Part shown: positions 16,518 through 25,001 of the stretch, in pieces | Layout of the letters: each line of letters starts with the position of its first letter | Position numbering within the stretch: position 1 is the first letter of the stretch | NCBI RefSeq assembly: GCF_014203735.1 | Contig: NZ_JACHJQ010000008.1 | Location: 444,092-508,091, forward strand | Direction of reading: 5' to 3' | DNA length: 64,000 bases | DNA from: Actinophytocola algeriensis | GTDB taxonomy: Bacteria; Actinomycetota; Actinomycetes; Mycobacteriales; Pseudonocardiaceae | Translations under genes and position numbers: made by a program | Notes under the pieces: model-generated | The model's database searches: none | The model's input: the letters and a program-made list of their open reading frames with translations, nothing else | What the model was told of the DNA's origin: nothing

Positions 16518-18538
16518 ACCAGGTTCCTCGGTACCGCGACGTCCCAGTTCCTGGAGCGGACGCGGACCGCGCCCTCGAACGCGTCCAGGCGGGCGTGCAC
16601 GTGGAACTCGGTCGGGGTGCAGGTCATCACCTGGCAGGTCTCGACGCGGGTCTGCCAGTCGCCGCGGGCGAAGGTCATCGTCCACTCCGTCCGGCCGCTG
16701 GCGGAGGTGAAGTCGTCGGCCGCCCAGCTGTAGCGCTCGTGGACGCGTTTGCCGATCTCCACGCCGGTGTCCTCGTACCGCACGGTGCCGGTGTCCTTGA
16801 CCACGTCGAGCGCCGACTCGTAGTTGATCATGTCGCGGGTGACGTCCCAGCGGTACTCCCCCGGGCTGCGCACCGTCGTCGCCAGCGGCGACGCCCCCTC
16901 CGGTTCGTCGAACGGGCGGAGCGTGACCTCGTCGGACACCGCGACCGGCCGGATCGGCAGCACGAGCGCGCTGCCTTCGGTGTGCACCGACAGCCGGACC
17001 GGCTCCGGCGGCGGCCACGCGAGCGGCCAGTACGAAGTGGACAGTGACAGCCGGATGCGGTGCCCGGCCGGGAACGCCTGCGCCACACCGTTGAGCGGGA
17101 TCTCGACCCGGTAGCGGCGACCGGGTTCGAGCGGCTCCGGCTCTTCGTGGGAGTCCCGGTGCGCGAGGTTGAGCAGGCCGTAGGTGACACGGGTGGCGCT
17201 GCCGTCCTCGGCCACATCGGACAGACGGGCCGCGACCATCGCGGTGGGCCGGTTCGCGCACACGTCGAGCCGCACCACGGGCGCGCCGAGGATCTCGCAC
17301 GGCTCGGTGAGCACGTCGGTCTCGAACACGAGCGAACCGCCGTCCTCCTCGCGCTGGTCGTAGGGCAGGTCCGGCGGTGCGTTGTAGGAGCACCACTTCC
17401 CGGCGAACTGCCCGACCGACAGCGGCGACTCGACCGACAGCACCTCGTCGCCGAGCGCCGCGTCGCGGGGCGCGATCCGGTGCGGGGCAAGGGGATGGAC
17501 GTCGTGGCGGATGTTCGGTGACGGCCACGCGCGTTCGCCGACCCAGCGGCCCGGCCGCTCCTCGTACGAGGTGGACGGTGGCACGCTGTCCTGCATCCAC
17601 GCCCGCAGCACCGGCTCGTCCGGCCCGTCGGCCGGTGCGTCACGCAGCCAGCGGTCGAACCAGCGGACCACCTCCTGCAGGTAGCCGATCGCCGGGCCCG
17701 GCACGCCGAGGTGCGGGTACTTGTGCGACCACGGGCCGATCAGCCCCATGCGCGGCACGTCGAGCCCTTCCATCAACCGCAGCACGGCGTTGGAATAGCC
17801 GTCTGCCCACCCGCACGACGCGAACACCGGCACCTGGATCGCCGAGTAGTCCTCGCACACCGACGCGTGCCGCCAGTAGTCGTCGCGGCGCTGGTGGTTC
17901 AGCCACTCGACCACCCACGGCCGCGCGGCGTCCAGCCGCTCCAGCCACATCCGCCGCCAGTCCTCTCCGGTCAGCGCGGGATCGGGCGGGCAGGCGCTGT
18001 AGGCGAACATCGTGCCGGACTCGGCGAGGTTGTCCGACAGCAGACAACCTCGCATGTAGTGCATGTCGTCGGCGAAGCGGTCGTCGGTGAACGACGCGAT
18101 GCAGATCGCGCCCAGGCTCGGCGGCCTGCGCGCGGCGACCTGCAACGCTGCGAACCCACCCCACGAGATCCCCATCATCCCCGTGCGGCCGTCGCACCAC
18201 GGCTGCGCGGCGAGCCACGCCAGCACGTCCTCTGCGTCGCGTTGCTCCTGCTCGAGGTACTCGTCGACGAGCACACCGTCCGACTCGCCGCTCCCCCGGA
18301 TGTCCACCCGCACGCACGCGAAGCCGTGCCCGGCGATGTAGGGGTGCGCGATCGAGTCGCGGACGGAGGTGAGGTCCCGTTTGCGGTACGGGATGTACTC
18401 GAGCACCGCCGGCACCGGCCGGTCGTCGGAGTCCAGCGGACGCCAGATCCGGGCGGACAGCCGGGTGCCGTCCGCCACCGGGATCCAGACGTGTTGCTCC
18501 TCCTTGATGTCGGTGGGCAGCGAGGTGACGACTCGCAT
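16514..18538 (-). CDS. CocE/NonD family hydrolase (X-Pro dipeptidyl-peptidase S15-like)
   Basis: 674 aa from ATG 18538. The alpha/beta-hydrolase core is clear: ILEYIPYRKRD-type strand, DIRGSGESDG near 79-88, nucleophile elbow GISWGG with Ser125, an acid in SCGWADGY, and His in GPWSHKYPHLG. The C-terminal third is the jelly-roll domain of cocaine esterase/X-Pro peptidases (RLSDVAEDGSATRVTYGLLNLAHRDSH, then GHRIRLSLSTSYWP). Substrates may be esters, amides or proline dipeptides; no signal peptide is present, so it is cytosolic. It starts 2 bp after the ATP-grasp gene stop and is surely co-transcribed with it. Confidence 0.9.
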   Translation of the reverse strand: MRVVTSLPTDIKEEQHVWIPVADGTRLSARIWRPLDSDDRPVPAVLEYIPYRKRDLTSVRDSIAHPYIAGHGFACVRVDIRGSGESDGVLVDEYLEQEQRDAEDVLAWLAAQPWCDGRTGMMGISWGGFAALQVAARRPPSLGAICIASFTDDRFADDMHYMRGCLLSDNLAESGTMFAYSACPPDPALTGEDWRRMWLERLDAARPWVVEWLNHQRRDDYWRHASVCEDYSAIQVPVFASCGWADGYSNAVLRLMEGLDVPRMGLIGPWSHKYPHLGVPGPAIGYLQEVVRWFDRWLRDAPADGPDEPVLRAWMQDSVPPSTSYEERPGRWVGERAWPSPNIRHDVHPLAPHRIAPRDAALGDEVLSVESPLSVGQFAGKWCSYNAPPDLPYDQREEDGGSLVFETDVLTEPCEILGAPVVRLDVCANRPTAMVAARLSDVAEDGSATRVTYGLLNLAHRDSHEEPEPLEPGRRYRVEIPLNGVAQAFPAGHRIRLSLSTSYWPLAWPPPEPVRLSVHTEGSALVLPIRPVAVSDEVTLRPFDEPEGASPLATTVRSPGEYRWDVTRDMINYESALDVVKDTGTVRYEDTGVEIGKRVHERYSWAADDFTSASGRTEWTMTFARGDWQTRVETCQVMTCTPTEFHVHARLDAFEGAVRVRSRNWDVAVPRNLV

Positions 18539-18540
18539 GC

Positions 18541-19842
18541 TCAGGTCTCCCCTCGTTCTTCCGCTTCTTCCGCCTCTTCCGCGAACTCGAACCGCAGCGC
18601 GGCGACGCACCGCTCGTACTTCTCCGCCAGCTGGTCCTCGTCGGCCGCGCCGACGATGATCTGCGCGAGCTCGTAGCTGTAGCTGTCCGCGTACCGCCCT
18701 TCGGACAGCCGCGTGCCGTCGGGGGCCTTGCGGTACACGCGCACCCCGTCGAGGTCTCGCTCCAGCGCCGCGATCTCGTCCTCGGCCGGCCCACGTAAGA
18801 GCGCGCCGTCGGTGAAGCGGCGCAGGTACCACCGCGCCGAGATGGCGTACGGGCCGTCGCCCGCCGCGGCGGGCGTCTCGCCGAGCGCGACGTTGACCAT
18901 GTACCGGTGGTTCGGGTACCCGTCGACGTGCTCGAACAGCTCGGCGTGCGCCTGCGAGTGCCGAGGGTTGATCTCCAGCAGGTTGACCTCACCGGTGGCG
19001 GGGTCGCAGAAGTACTCGATGCTGAACGTGGTGTTGTCGAGCCCGATCCCCGCGATGACCCGCCGGGACACGTCCGCGAGGCGTTCGCACAGCCAGTCCG
19101 GCTGCTGCGACGGGTACTGGTGGCGCAGGAAGCTCGCCACGCCGGGGTACACCAGCGAGTCCAGCACGCCGTACACGACGACCTCGCCGTCGCGGACATA
19201 GCCTTCCACCGCCGCGCGGTCCCCCGACAGCGCCCGTTCGGCCAGCGCCGCCTGCCCACCGGCCTCCGCGATCTCCGGTGGCAGGTCGACCTGCTTGAGC
19301 AGGTACTCGAACGGCTCCCCGACAGTGCCGATCCCCTCGCGCAGCCGTTCGACCGCGTCGGCGAACTCCTTCTCGTCGGTCACCTCGAACGCCAGCTTGG
19401 AGGAGAACGACTTCACCGGCTTGAGCCAGCACGGGTAACCGACCTCGGCGGGAAGCCGCGGCGCGTCGAGGTCGACCACCGCGAACGGCGGGTACTCGTC
19501 GATGACCTCGCGCTGGACCAGTCTGCTCCAGTACTTGTGCTCACACCGCAACACCGCGTCCAGCCGCGCGCCGCGCAGCCCGAACCGCTCGCACAGCACG
19601 GGCACGATCGTGCTGACCGGGAAGTCCCAGAACCCGACGATGGCGTGCACGTCCCCGTCGAATGCCGCGATCCGCGCCTCGGCGGTGTCGAGGATCTCGC
19701 CGATCGGGATGCCGTCCTGCGACTGCATGTCGTGAATGGACATCAACGGGTGGAACTCGTACCGGTCCGCGTCCGGGATCCGTTTCAGCAGGTCCAGGTT
19801 GGTCTGATCGAGCCCGAGCACCACGACGTTCATCCGCGACAT
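18541..19842 (-). CDS. ATP-grasp domain carboxylate-amine ligase
   Basis: 433 aa from ATG 19842, chosen for its GGAGAG ribosome site and the opening MSRMNVVVLGLDQTNLDLLKR. ATP-grasp landmarks are present: the N-terminal Rossmann-like domain, YPCWLKPVKSFSSKLAFEV with the ATP-binding lysine near 149, the VEGYVRDGEVVVYG strand, and the metal/ATP site EYFCDPATGEVNLLEINPRHSQAH (Glu and Asn). Such enzymes form acyl-phosphates and ligate an amine, making amides or peptides. Paired with a CocE-type amidase/esterase in a two-gene operon it may make and process a small amide; the substrate is unknown. Confidence 0.88.
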   Translation of the reverse strand: MSRMNVVVLGLDQTNLDLLKRIPDADRYEFHPLMSIHDMQSQDGIPIGEILDTAEARIAAFDGDVHAIVGFWDFPVSTIVPVLCERFGLRGARLDAVLRCEHKYWSRLVQREVIDEYPPFAVVDLDAPRLPAEVGYPCWLKPVKSFSSKLAFEVTDEKEFADAVERLREGIGTVGEPFEYLLKQVDLPPEIAEAGGQAALAERALSGDRAAVEGYVRDGEVVVYGVLDSLVYPGVASFLRHQYPSQQPDWLCERLADVSRRVIAGIGLDNTTFSIEYFCDPATGEVNLLEINPRHSQAHAELFEHVDGYPNHRYMVNVALGETPAAAGDGPYAISARWYLRRFTDGALLRGPAEDEIAALERDLDGVRVYRKAPDGTRLSEGRYADSYSYELAQIIVGAADEDQLAEKYERCVAALRFEFAEEAEEAEERGET

Positions 19843-19855
19843 ACAGCTCTCCATT

Positions 19856-19894
19856 CGGGTACGCGTCATCCGGATCTTCGGCACCGCGTACCCG
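19856..19894. promoter_or_regulatory. Inverted repeat in the leader of the ATP-grasp operon
   Basis: CGGGTACGCG (19856-19865) and CGCGTACCCG (19885-19894) are perfect 10-bp arms around a 19-bp spacer; counting flanks, 12 of 13 positions match. It starts 14 bp upstream of the ATG at 19842 and covers the expected promoter/ribosome region. It could be a repressor operator or an RNA hairpin. Confidence 0.5.
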
Positions 19895-19959
19895 ATTCGC
19901 CGCGGGTTATGGCCCCCGTACGCGATCGGACGCCCTTCGCGCAGGTCAGACGGGGGTGT

Positions 19960-20856
19960 TTACGGCTGTGGCGCCACCGGTGCCGGGGTCCGGCGGCGGC
20001 GCCACCACCGGACGACCAGCACGGCGGGGATGCCGAGTGCGAGCAGGAACGGCAGCACGGCGCCGACCACCCGCGACGTGACCGCGCCCGCGTCGAGGAA
20101 CGCGCCCCAGCCGTCGGACAGGCCGGCGAGGAACCCGCCCCGGTCCTCCTGCACCGGCGGGGGCGGCGGCGCGTCGGACTTGCCGACCCGCATGGTGACC
20201 GTGGACATCGCGACCTGGCCTGCCAGTGCCTGCCTGCGCTGCAGCAGCGACTCGAGCTCCGCCTCGCGGGTGGTGACCTCCTGCTCGATCCGCACGATCT
20301 CGTCGACCGTGCCCGCCCTGGCCAGCAGCGCCCGGACCCGGTCCACGCTGGCGCGCTGGGTCCCGATCCGGCTGTCCAGGTCGACGACCTGCTCGGTCAC
20401 GTCCTCCGCGGACTGCTCCCGGGAGACCACCTCACCCAGCGCGGACAGCTCGTCGAGCGCGTGGTCGAACCGGTCGGAGGGGATGTGCAGGGCGAGCGTC
20501 GCCGACTCCTCCCGGACGGACTCCCGCCCCGCGTAGCCACCTTCGGCGGCGGCGATGTCCCGTGCGCGGTCGACGGTGTCGCGCACGTCGCCCGCGGACA
20601 ACTCGAGGTCCGCGGTGCGCACCAGCGTCCGGTCCACGCCCGGCTGGCTGACGTTCCGCTCCCCCACCGCGCCCGGTTTCTCCCCCTGGCCGGTCGACTG
20701 CGACTCGTCCGCGCTGCCGGCACCGCCGCTCGCGTCCTGGGCGGCCTCCGGCGCCAGGGCCACGCTCTGCCCCGAGTCACTGGCGCCCGTGCACGCCGTG
20801 ACCAGGCCGGTCGCGAGCCCCACCATCAGCGCAACGCCGACGAGTCTGCCGTTCAT
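19960..20856 (-). CDS. DUF4349 domain-containing lipoprotein
   Basis: 298 aa from ATG 20856. Lipobox ending TAC with Cys22, a Ser/Gly/Glu-rich linker to about 70, then the DUF4349 core: RTLVRTADLELSAGDVRDTVDRARDIAAAEGGYAG, the LHIPSDRFDHALDELSALGEVVSREQSAEDVTEQVVDLDSR strand-helix, and a coiled-coil (RASVDRVRALLARAGTVDEIVRIEQEVTTREAELESLLQRRQAL). A C-terminal transmembrane helix near 262-282 ends in an Arg-rich tail. Architecture suggests an envelope protein anchored at both ends. The function of DUF4349 is not known. Confidence 0.9.
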   Translation of the reverse strand: MNGRLVGVALMVGLATGLVTACTGASDSGQSVALAPEAAQDASGGAGSADESQSTGQGEKPGAVGERNVSQPGVDRTLVRTADLELSAGDVRDTVDRARDIAAAEGGYAGRESVREESATLALHIPSDRFDHALDELSALGEVVSREQSAEDVTEQVVDLDSRIGTQRASVDRVRALLARAGTVDEIVRIEQEVTTREAELESLLQRRQALAGQVAMSTVTMRVGKSDAPPPPPVQEDRGGFLAGLSDGWGAFLDAGAVTSRVVGAVLPFLLALGIPAVLVVRWWRRRRTPAPVAPQP

Positions 20857-20938
20857 CTGTCCTCCAGGGTGTCGTCTGATGCCCGGAGGACGGAGGAACA
20901 GCGGGAACCCGTTGACCGCGCGGTGGTCACAAGTCGGT

Positions 20939-21214
20939 CTACAGGCTGAACGCGACCCCGCGCAGGATCAGGGCCAGGATGAACACGGCGGTGAACGCCA
21001 GGTCGAACGACAGCCCGCCGGCACGCACCGGCCGCAGCACCCGCCGCACCGGCGCGATCACCGGTTCCGTGACCGTGTGGGCGAACGCGCGGGCCTTGCG
21101 CACCCTCGGTGACCCGTAGGACACCGTGCCAGCCCAGTCCAGGATCATGCGCGCGACCAGCACCAGGATGAAGGCCGTCAGCACGTACCCGAGCAGTGTT
21201 CCGATGACGCTCAT
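20939..21214 (-). CDS. YggT family membrane protein
   Basis: 91 aa from ATG 21214, favoured over an in-frame ATG at 21238 because GGAGGAG lies at the right distance. Two hydrophobic segments (residues about 3-24 and 70-90) bracket a basic loop with TEPVIAPVRRVLRPV, the YggT signature. YggT proteins are linked to membrane homeostasis and, in actinobacteria, usually sit next to sepF/divIVA; here the gene is outside that cluster, so it is probably a second copy. Confidence 0.85.
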   Translation of the reverse strand: MSVIGTLLGYVLTAFILVLVARMILDWAGTVSYGSPRVRKARAFAHTVTEPVIAPVRRVLRPVRAGGLSFDLAFTAVFILALILRGVAFSL

Positions 21215-21300
21215 GGCGAACTCCTCCGCGGCGGCCACGTCGACCGCCTCACCGGGACAACGCTAGGCACCGGGCCTGAAGTGTCGCTTTCGCGCGTTTC

Positions 21301-22425
21301 TCAGCCGACTATCAGCCGAGGTCGCAGGCCCGCCAGGGCCGCGCGGACCCGTTCGACCGCACCCGCGCCCGTCGAGGCGTGCGGGGACAGCCGCACCTCG
21401 TCCGGGCGGACCGTGGCGGTCACCTCGGCGCCGGTGAGGGCGGCCGCCACCGCCGCGGTGGCACGGCCGGGCACCCGGAACGCCAGGATGCCGGCGCGCC
21501 TGCCGGTCTCGGACACGATCTCGGCGCCCGCCGAGCGCAGCAGCTCCTCGAGCTCGGCCACCCGGTCGGTGACGCGGCGGGCGATCACCGGCGGCCCGAT
21601 CTCCTCGACCAGTTCCAGCGCGGTGGCGAGCGCACCCGAGGTCACCGGGCTCAGGTTGCTCACCGACCAGGACTGCGCGTCCGGTGCCTGCTCGTGGATC
21701 TCGTCGTCGAACACGCCAGGGTCGCGGGCGCCGGTCCAGCCCGAGATCAGCGGGTCCATGCGGGCCAGCGCCCGGTCGGACAGCACCGCGAACCCGGTGC
21801 CCCACCCCGCGCGCAGCCACTTCTGCCCGCCGCACACCAGCACGTCGGCGGCCGCCCACGGCTCGTCGACGACGCCGAACCCCTGGATGCCGTCCACCAC
21901 CAGCAGCCGGTCGCCGACGACCTCGCGCAGTGCGGCGAGGTCGGCCCGGTAGCCGGTGCGGAAGTCGACCGCGCTCACCGAGACCACGCCCGTGTCCCCG
22001 GTCACCGCGGCGGCGACCGCCTCCGGGGTGACCGGGCCGCGCGGCAACCGGCGCACGATCAGCCTGCCCGCCCGCTCGGCCCGCGCCCACGGGTACGTGT
22101 TGGCCGGGAACTCGGCCGCAGACACCAGCACCTCGCAGGGCGGGACGGCGAACGCGGTCTGGAACAGGCCGTGGCTGGTGGTCGGCACCAGGACCACCCG
22201 GTCGGCGGTGGCACCGGACAGCCGCGCCACCGCCGCCTTCGCACGGTTCTCCCACGCCATCAGCTCGTCCACAGTGGACGAACCGGCGCGGGCCAGCGTG
22301 CCGAGCAACGCGGCGCTCGTCTCGACGACGGCTCGCGACGGCGGCCCCACGCGGGCGAAGTCGAGGTAGCCGGGCGACTCGTCGAACTGGTCGGACCACA
22401 GATCATCCGTCACCGCGACAGTCAA
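21301..22425 (-). CDS. PLP-dependent aminotransferase class V (cysteine desulfurase/isopenicillin epimerase-like)
   Basis: 374 aa from ATG 22425. Fold type I PLP enzyme: the phosphate-binding region VLVPTTSHGLFQTAF near 78-92, VDGIQGFG with Asp178 that contacts the pyridine nitrogen, and Lys202 in CGGQKWLRAGWGTGF forming the Schiff base. It resembles class V aminotransferases such as kynureninase or isopenicillin-N epimerase-like proteins; no cysteine suited to sulfur transfer is evident near the active site. Substrate unknown. The SDR gene ends 6 bp upstream, so they form an operon. Confidence 0.88.
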   Translation of the reverse strand: MTVAVTDDLWSDQFDESPGYLDFARVGPPSRAVVETSAALLGTLARAGSSTVDELMAWENRAKAAVARLSGATADRVVLVPTTSHGLFQTAFAVPPCEVLVSAAEFPANTYPWARAERAGRLIVRRLPRGPVTPEAVAAAVTGDTGVVSVSAVDFRTGYRADLAALREVVGDRLLVVDGIQGFGVVDEPWAAADVLVCGGQKWLRAGWGTGFAVLSDRALARMDPLISGWTGARDPGVFDDEIHEQAPDAQSWSVSNLSPVTSGALATALELVEEIGPPVIARRVTDRVAELEELLRSAGAEIVSETGRRAGILAFRVPGRATAAVAAALTGAEVTATVRPDEVRLSPHASTGAGAVERVRAALAGLRPRLIVG

Positions 22426-22431
22426 ACACGG

Positions 22432-23184
22432 TCAGACGCCCGCGCCCCCGGTGACCGGCAGCACCGCGCCCGTCACGAACGAGGCGCGGTCGCTCAGCAG
22501 CCAGGCGGCCGACTCGGCGATCTCCTCCGGCGCGGCGGCCCGGCCAAGCGGTGTGCCCGCGACGATCCGCTCGACCACGCTCGGGTCGTGCCGGTTCCAC
22601 TCCTCGACCATCTCGGTCATCGTGAGGCCCGGCGCGATCGCGTTGACGCGGATGCCCGCCGGGCCGTAGGTGACGGCCGCCGACTCGGTGAGGCTGTTGA
22701 CGGCCCGCTTGGCCGCCCCGTACGCGGGCAGTGCCGGGTTGCCGATCAGGCTGCCCACGCTGCTGGTGTTGACGATCGCCCCGCCTCCGGTCCTGCTCAT
22801 GGCCTTCACCTCCGCGGACACGGCGTAGAAGACGCCTTTCAGGTTGACCCGCAGGACGAGGTCGAACTGGTCTTCTGGGAAGTCCGCGACGGGGTGGGGC
22901 GGCACCCCGACGCCGGCGTTGTTGAAGGCGAGGTCGAGCCGCCCGTGGCGTTCGACGACGGTGGCCACCGCGTGCTCGACGCTCGCCACGTCGCCGAGGT
23001 CGGCGACCACGTACGAGGCGCCGGGGAGGTCCTCGGCGAGCGCCTTCAGCGCGTGCTCGGTGCGGGCGGCCAGCACCACCGTCGCACCCTCCCGGGTGAA
23101 CAGGCGTGCCGCGGCGGCTCCGATGCCGCGGCTCGCCCCGGTGACCAGGGCGATCTTGCCGGTCAGCATTCCGTTCTCTGTCAT
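22432..23184 (-). CDS. Short-chain dehydrogenase/reductase (SDR)
   Basis: 250 aa from ATG 23184. Classical SDR: TGASRGIG at 15-22, NNAG at 88-91, Ser141/142 and the catalytic Tyr155-x3-Lys159 in YGAAKRAV, then PGLTMTEM. It binds NAD(P) and oxidises or reduces an alcohol/ketone; substrate unknown. It is divergent from the XRE regulator at 23271 (86-bp gap), a very frequent actinobacterial pair in which the regulator probably controls the SDR. The class V aminotransferase follows 6 bp downstream. Confidence 0.92.
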   Translation of the reverse strand: MTENGMLTGKIALVTGASRGIGAAAARLFTREGATVVLAARTEHALKALAEDLPGASYVVADLGDVASVEHAVATVVERHGRLDLAFNNAGVGVPPHPVADFPEDQFDLVLRVNLKGVFYAVSAEVKAMSRTGGGAIVNTSSVGSLIGNPALPAYGAAKRAVNSLTESAAVTYGPAGIRVNAIAPGLTMTEMVEEWNRHDPSVVERIVAGTPLGRAAAPEEIAESAAWLLSDRASFVTGAVLPVTGGAGV

Positions 23185-23270
23185 GTCACCACCGTGCGGC
23201 GGCGCGGGCACCCCGTGACAGGCCCTGGCGGTACCTGGCTGATTCGCCGCCGCCGGGTCATGCTCGACAG

Positions 23271-24107
23271 GTGGACAAGCACGAAATGGGCCGTTTCCTG
23301 CGGCTGCACCGCGAGCGGCTGACGCCGTCGACGGTCGGCCTGCCCTCGGCCGGGCCCCGCCGCACACCGGGGCTGCGCCGCGAGGAGGTGGCCCAGCTCG
23401 CGCACATCTCGACGCAGTACTACACGCGCCTCGAACAGGCCCGCGGGCCGCACCCGTCGCGCCACGTGCTGGCCGCGATCGGCCGGGCGCTGCGCCTCAA
23501 CGACGCCGAACGTGCCCACCTGTACACCCTCGGCGGTCAGCAGGCCGAGCCGCCGGGGCCGTCGGCCGACGTGCCCGACCGGATCCTCGACATGATCGAG
23601 CGGCTGCCGCACACCGCGGCCGTCGTGCTCGACGCGAAGTACGACATCCTCGCGTGGAACCCGCTCGCCGCGGCCCTGCTGGAGGACTTCTCGGCCCAGC
23701 CGCGCCGGGAACGCAACATGATCCGCCGGTACTTCCTGCACCCGGACCCGGCCCGCAGGCACTACGGCATCTCCGACGGCGCCGACTTCGGCCGGTTCGC
23801 GGTCCGGCACCTGCGTGCGGCCGCCGCCCGGTACCAGAGCGACCCGGCGACGCAGGACCTGGTTCGTGAGCTGCGCGCCGGCAGCCCCGAGTTCGCCGCG
23901 CTGTGGCCGAGCCCCGAAGTCTCCGGCCAGCGCCACCTGGTCAAGGTGGTCGACCACCCGCAGGTCGGCCCGATCACCCTGAACTGCGACATCCTGCTGG
24001 TCCCCGAACGCGACCAGCACGTCGTGCTGTTCACCGCCGAACCGGGCACCCCGGCTCACGACGCGCTGCGACTGCTGTCGGTGATCGGCCTCCAGCAGAT
24101 GACCTAG
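23271..24107 (+). CDS. XRE/HTH regulator with MmyB-like ligand-binding domain
   Basis: 278 aa from GTG 23271. Residues about 5-75 are an XRE helix-turn-helix (LGRFLRLHRERL-type opening, TPGLRREEVAQLAHISTQYYTRLEQARGPHPS). The rest is the PAS-like MmyB ligand domain (AVVLDAKYDILAWNPLAAALL, RRYFLHPDPARRHY, DLVRELRAGSPEFAALWPSPEV), which can bind fatty acids. It would regulate the divergent SDR operon. Confidence 0.9.
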   Translation: MDKHEMGRFLRLHRERLTPSTVGLPSAGPRRTPGLRREEVAQLAHISTQYYTRLEQARGPHPSRHVLAAIGRALRLNDAERAHLYTLGGQQAEPPGPSADVPDRILDMIERLPHTAAVVLDAKYDILAWNPLAAALLEDFSAQPRRERNMIRRYFLHPDPARRHYGISDGADFGRFAVRHLRAAAARYQSDPATQDLVRELRAGSPEFAALWPSPEVSGQRHLVKVVDHPQVGPITLNCDILLVPERDQHVVLFTAEPGTPAHDALRLLSVIGLQQMT

Positions 24108-24189
24108 CGCGCCGTACCGGGGGCGGGCTGGTTGCCGTGAAAGGCGCGTTCAGGACATCGCCGCCGCTGTGAAGGCGCGCAGGCGCGAA

Positions 24190-24267
24190 GGGGCGCGAGC
24201 CCCACACCACACCCGAGGCTGCCTGCCATCCCAGAGACCTGCCCCTCCGGCGAGGAGCCGCCGGAGG
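24190..24267. other. Hairpin-rich intergenic DNA
   Basis: The 257-bp gap between two convergent genes contains GGGGC-GCGA-GCCCC (24190-24203, a GNRA-type tetraloop) and CCTCCGGC/GCCGGAGG (24244-24251 with 24260-24267). Together with TGAA...TTCA at 24138-24152 and the 61-bp repeat at 24273 it looks like repetitive, structured intergenic DNA; it may also terminate both genes. Confidence 0.45.
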
Positions 24268-24272
24268 CAAAC

Positions 24273-24333
24273 CCATCCGGCAAGGACAAACCACGAACCC
24301 ACCCCGGCCACCGCAAGTGGACACAGCACCAGC
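24273..24333. repeat. 61-bp dispersed intergenic repeat, copy A
   Basis: Ungapped alignment to 42347-42407 gives 47 identities in 61, including a 13-bp identical block (ACACAGCACCAGC) at the right end and CCCGGCCA in the middle. Both copies are intergenic. Same orientation in both. Confidence 0.65.
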
Positions 24334-24364
24334 AGCAGGGCCGGCGTACCCGGCGGAGTACGGC

Positions 24365-24937
24365 TCAGCCGGTGCCGTCCTGGCGGGCCTCGTCCGCGTC
24401 GAGGAGGTCCTGCCTGCCGCGTGACACGCGGGACCGGATGGTGCCGACCGGCACGCCGCAGATGTCGGCCGCCTCCGCGTAGGACAGGCCCAGCACCTGG
24501 GTCAGGACGAGTGCTTCCCTGCGCTCCGGCAGGAGCCCGTCGAGGAGGAGGTCGAGCTCGACGATGTCCTCGAAACCCGCCACGTTGTCGTGAGCGGCGG
24601 CCTGCCCCCGGTCGGCGACCTGGGTCCAGTCCACGGCGCCGGTGGTCCTCGGCCGAGACGTCACGGTCCTGATGTGGTCCACCACGACCCGCCGCGCGAT
24701 CGACATCAACCACGTCCGCGCGGACGACCGGCCCGCGAACGACGACAGACTGGGCAGCGCCCGCAGATAGGTCTCCTGCGTGAGGTCGTCCGCGAGACCG
24801 ACACCAGCGAGATGCGCGACAAGCCGCCACACGTCCCGCTGCGACGCCCGCACGAACCGCTCCAGCGCGCCGCGATCGCCCTTGCCCGCGGCGAACGCCG
24901 ACTCGGTCAGCTCGTCGACGTCCCGAGGAGTCCCCAC
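24365..24937 (-). CDS. ECF-type RNA polymerase sigma factor (SigC-like)
   Basis: 190 aa from GTG 24937; an upstream in-frame start at 24976 is possible. Region 2 is visible (LERFVRASQRDVWRLVAHLAG, DDLTQETYLRALPSL, ARTWLMSIARRVVVDHIR) and region 4 (LPERREALVLTQVLGLSYAEAADICGVPVGTIRSRVSRGRQDLL). Short ECF lacking extra domains. The divergent neighbour at 25002 encodes a zinc-finger membrane protein that is the likely anti-sigma factor; similar pairs elsewhere respond to metal or redox stress, but the signal here is unknown. Confidence 0.9.
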   Translation of the reverse strand: MGTPRDVDELTESAFAAGKGDRGALERFVRASQRDVWRLVAHLAGVGLADDLTQETYLRALPSLSSFAGRSSARTWLMSIARRVVVDHIRTVTSRPRTTGAVDWTQVADRGQAAAHDNVAGFEDIVELDLLLDGLLPERREALVLTQVLGLSYAEAADICGVPVGTIRSRVSRGRQDLLDADEARQDGTG

Positions 24938-25001
24938 AGGCCCGGAGCGTATCCGACACACCGCCGGGAACCACACGCCTCGTCAGAACGACAATGAGAC
25001 C

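Noticed and set aside
15980..24107. A natural-product gene cluster around the ATP-grasp gene
   Set aside because: No PKS, NRPS, terpene or RiPP core enzymes lie nearby; neighbours are housekeeping-type or regulatory genes, so only the two-gene operon is proposed.
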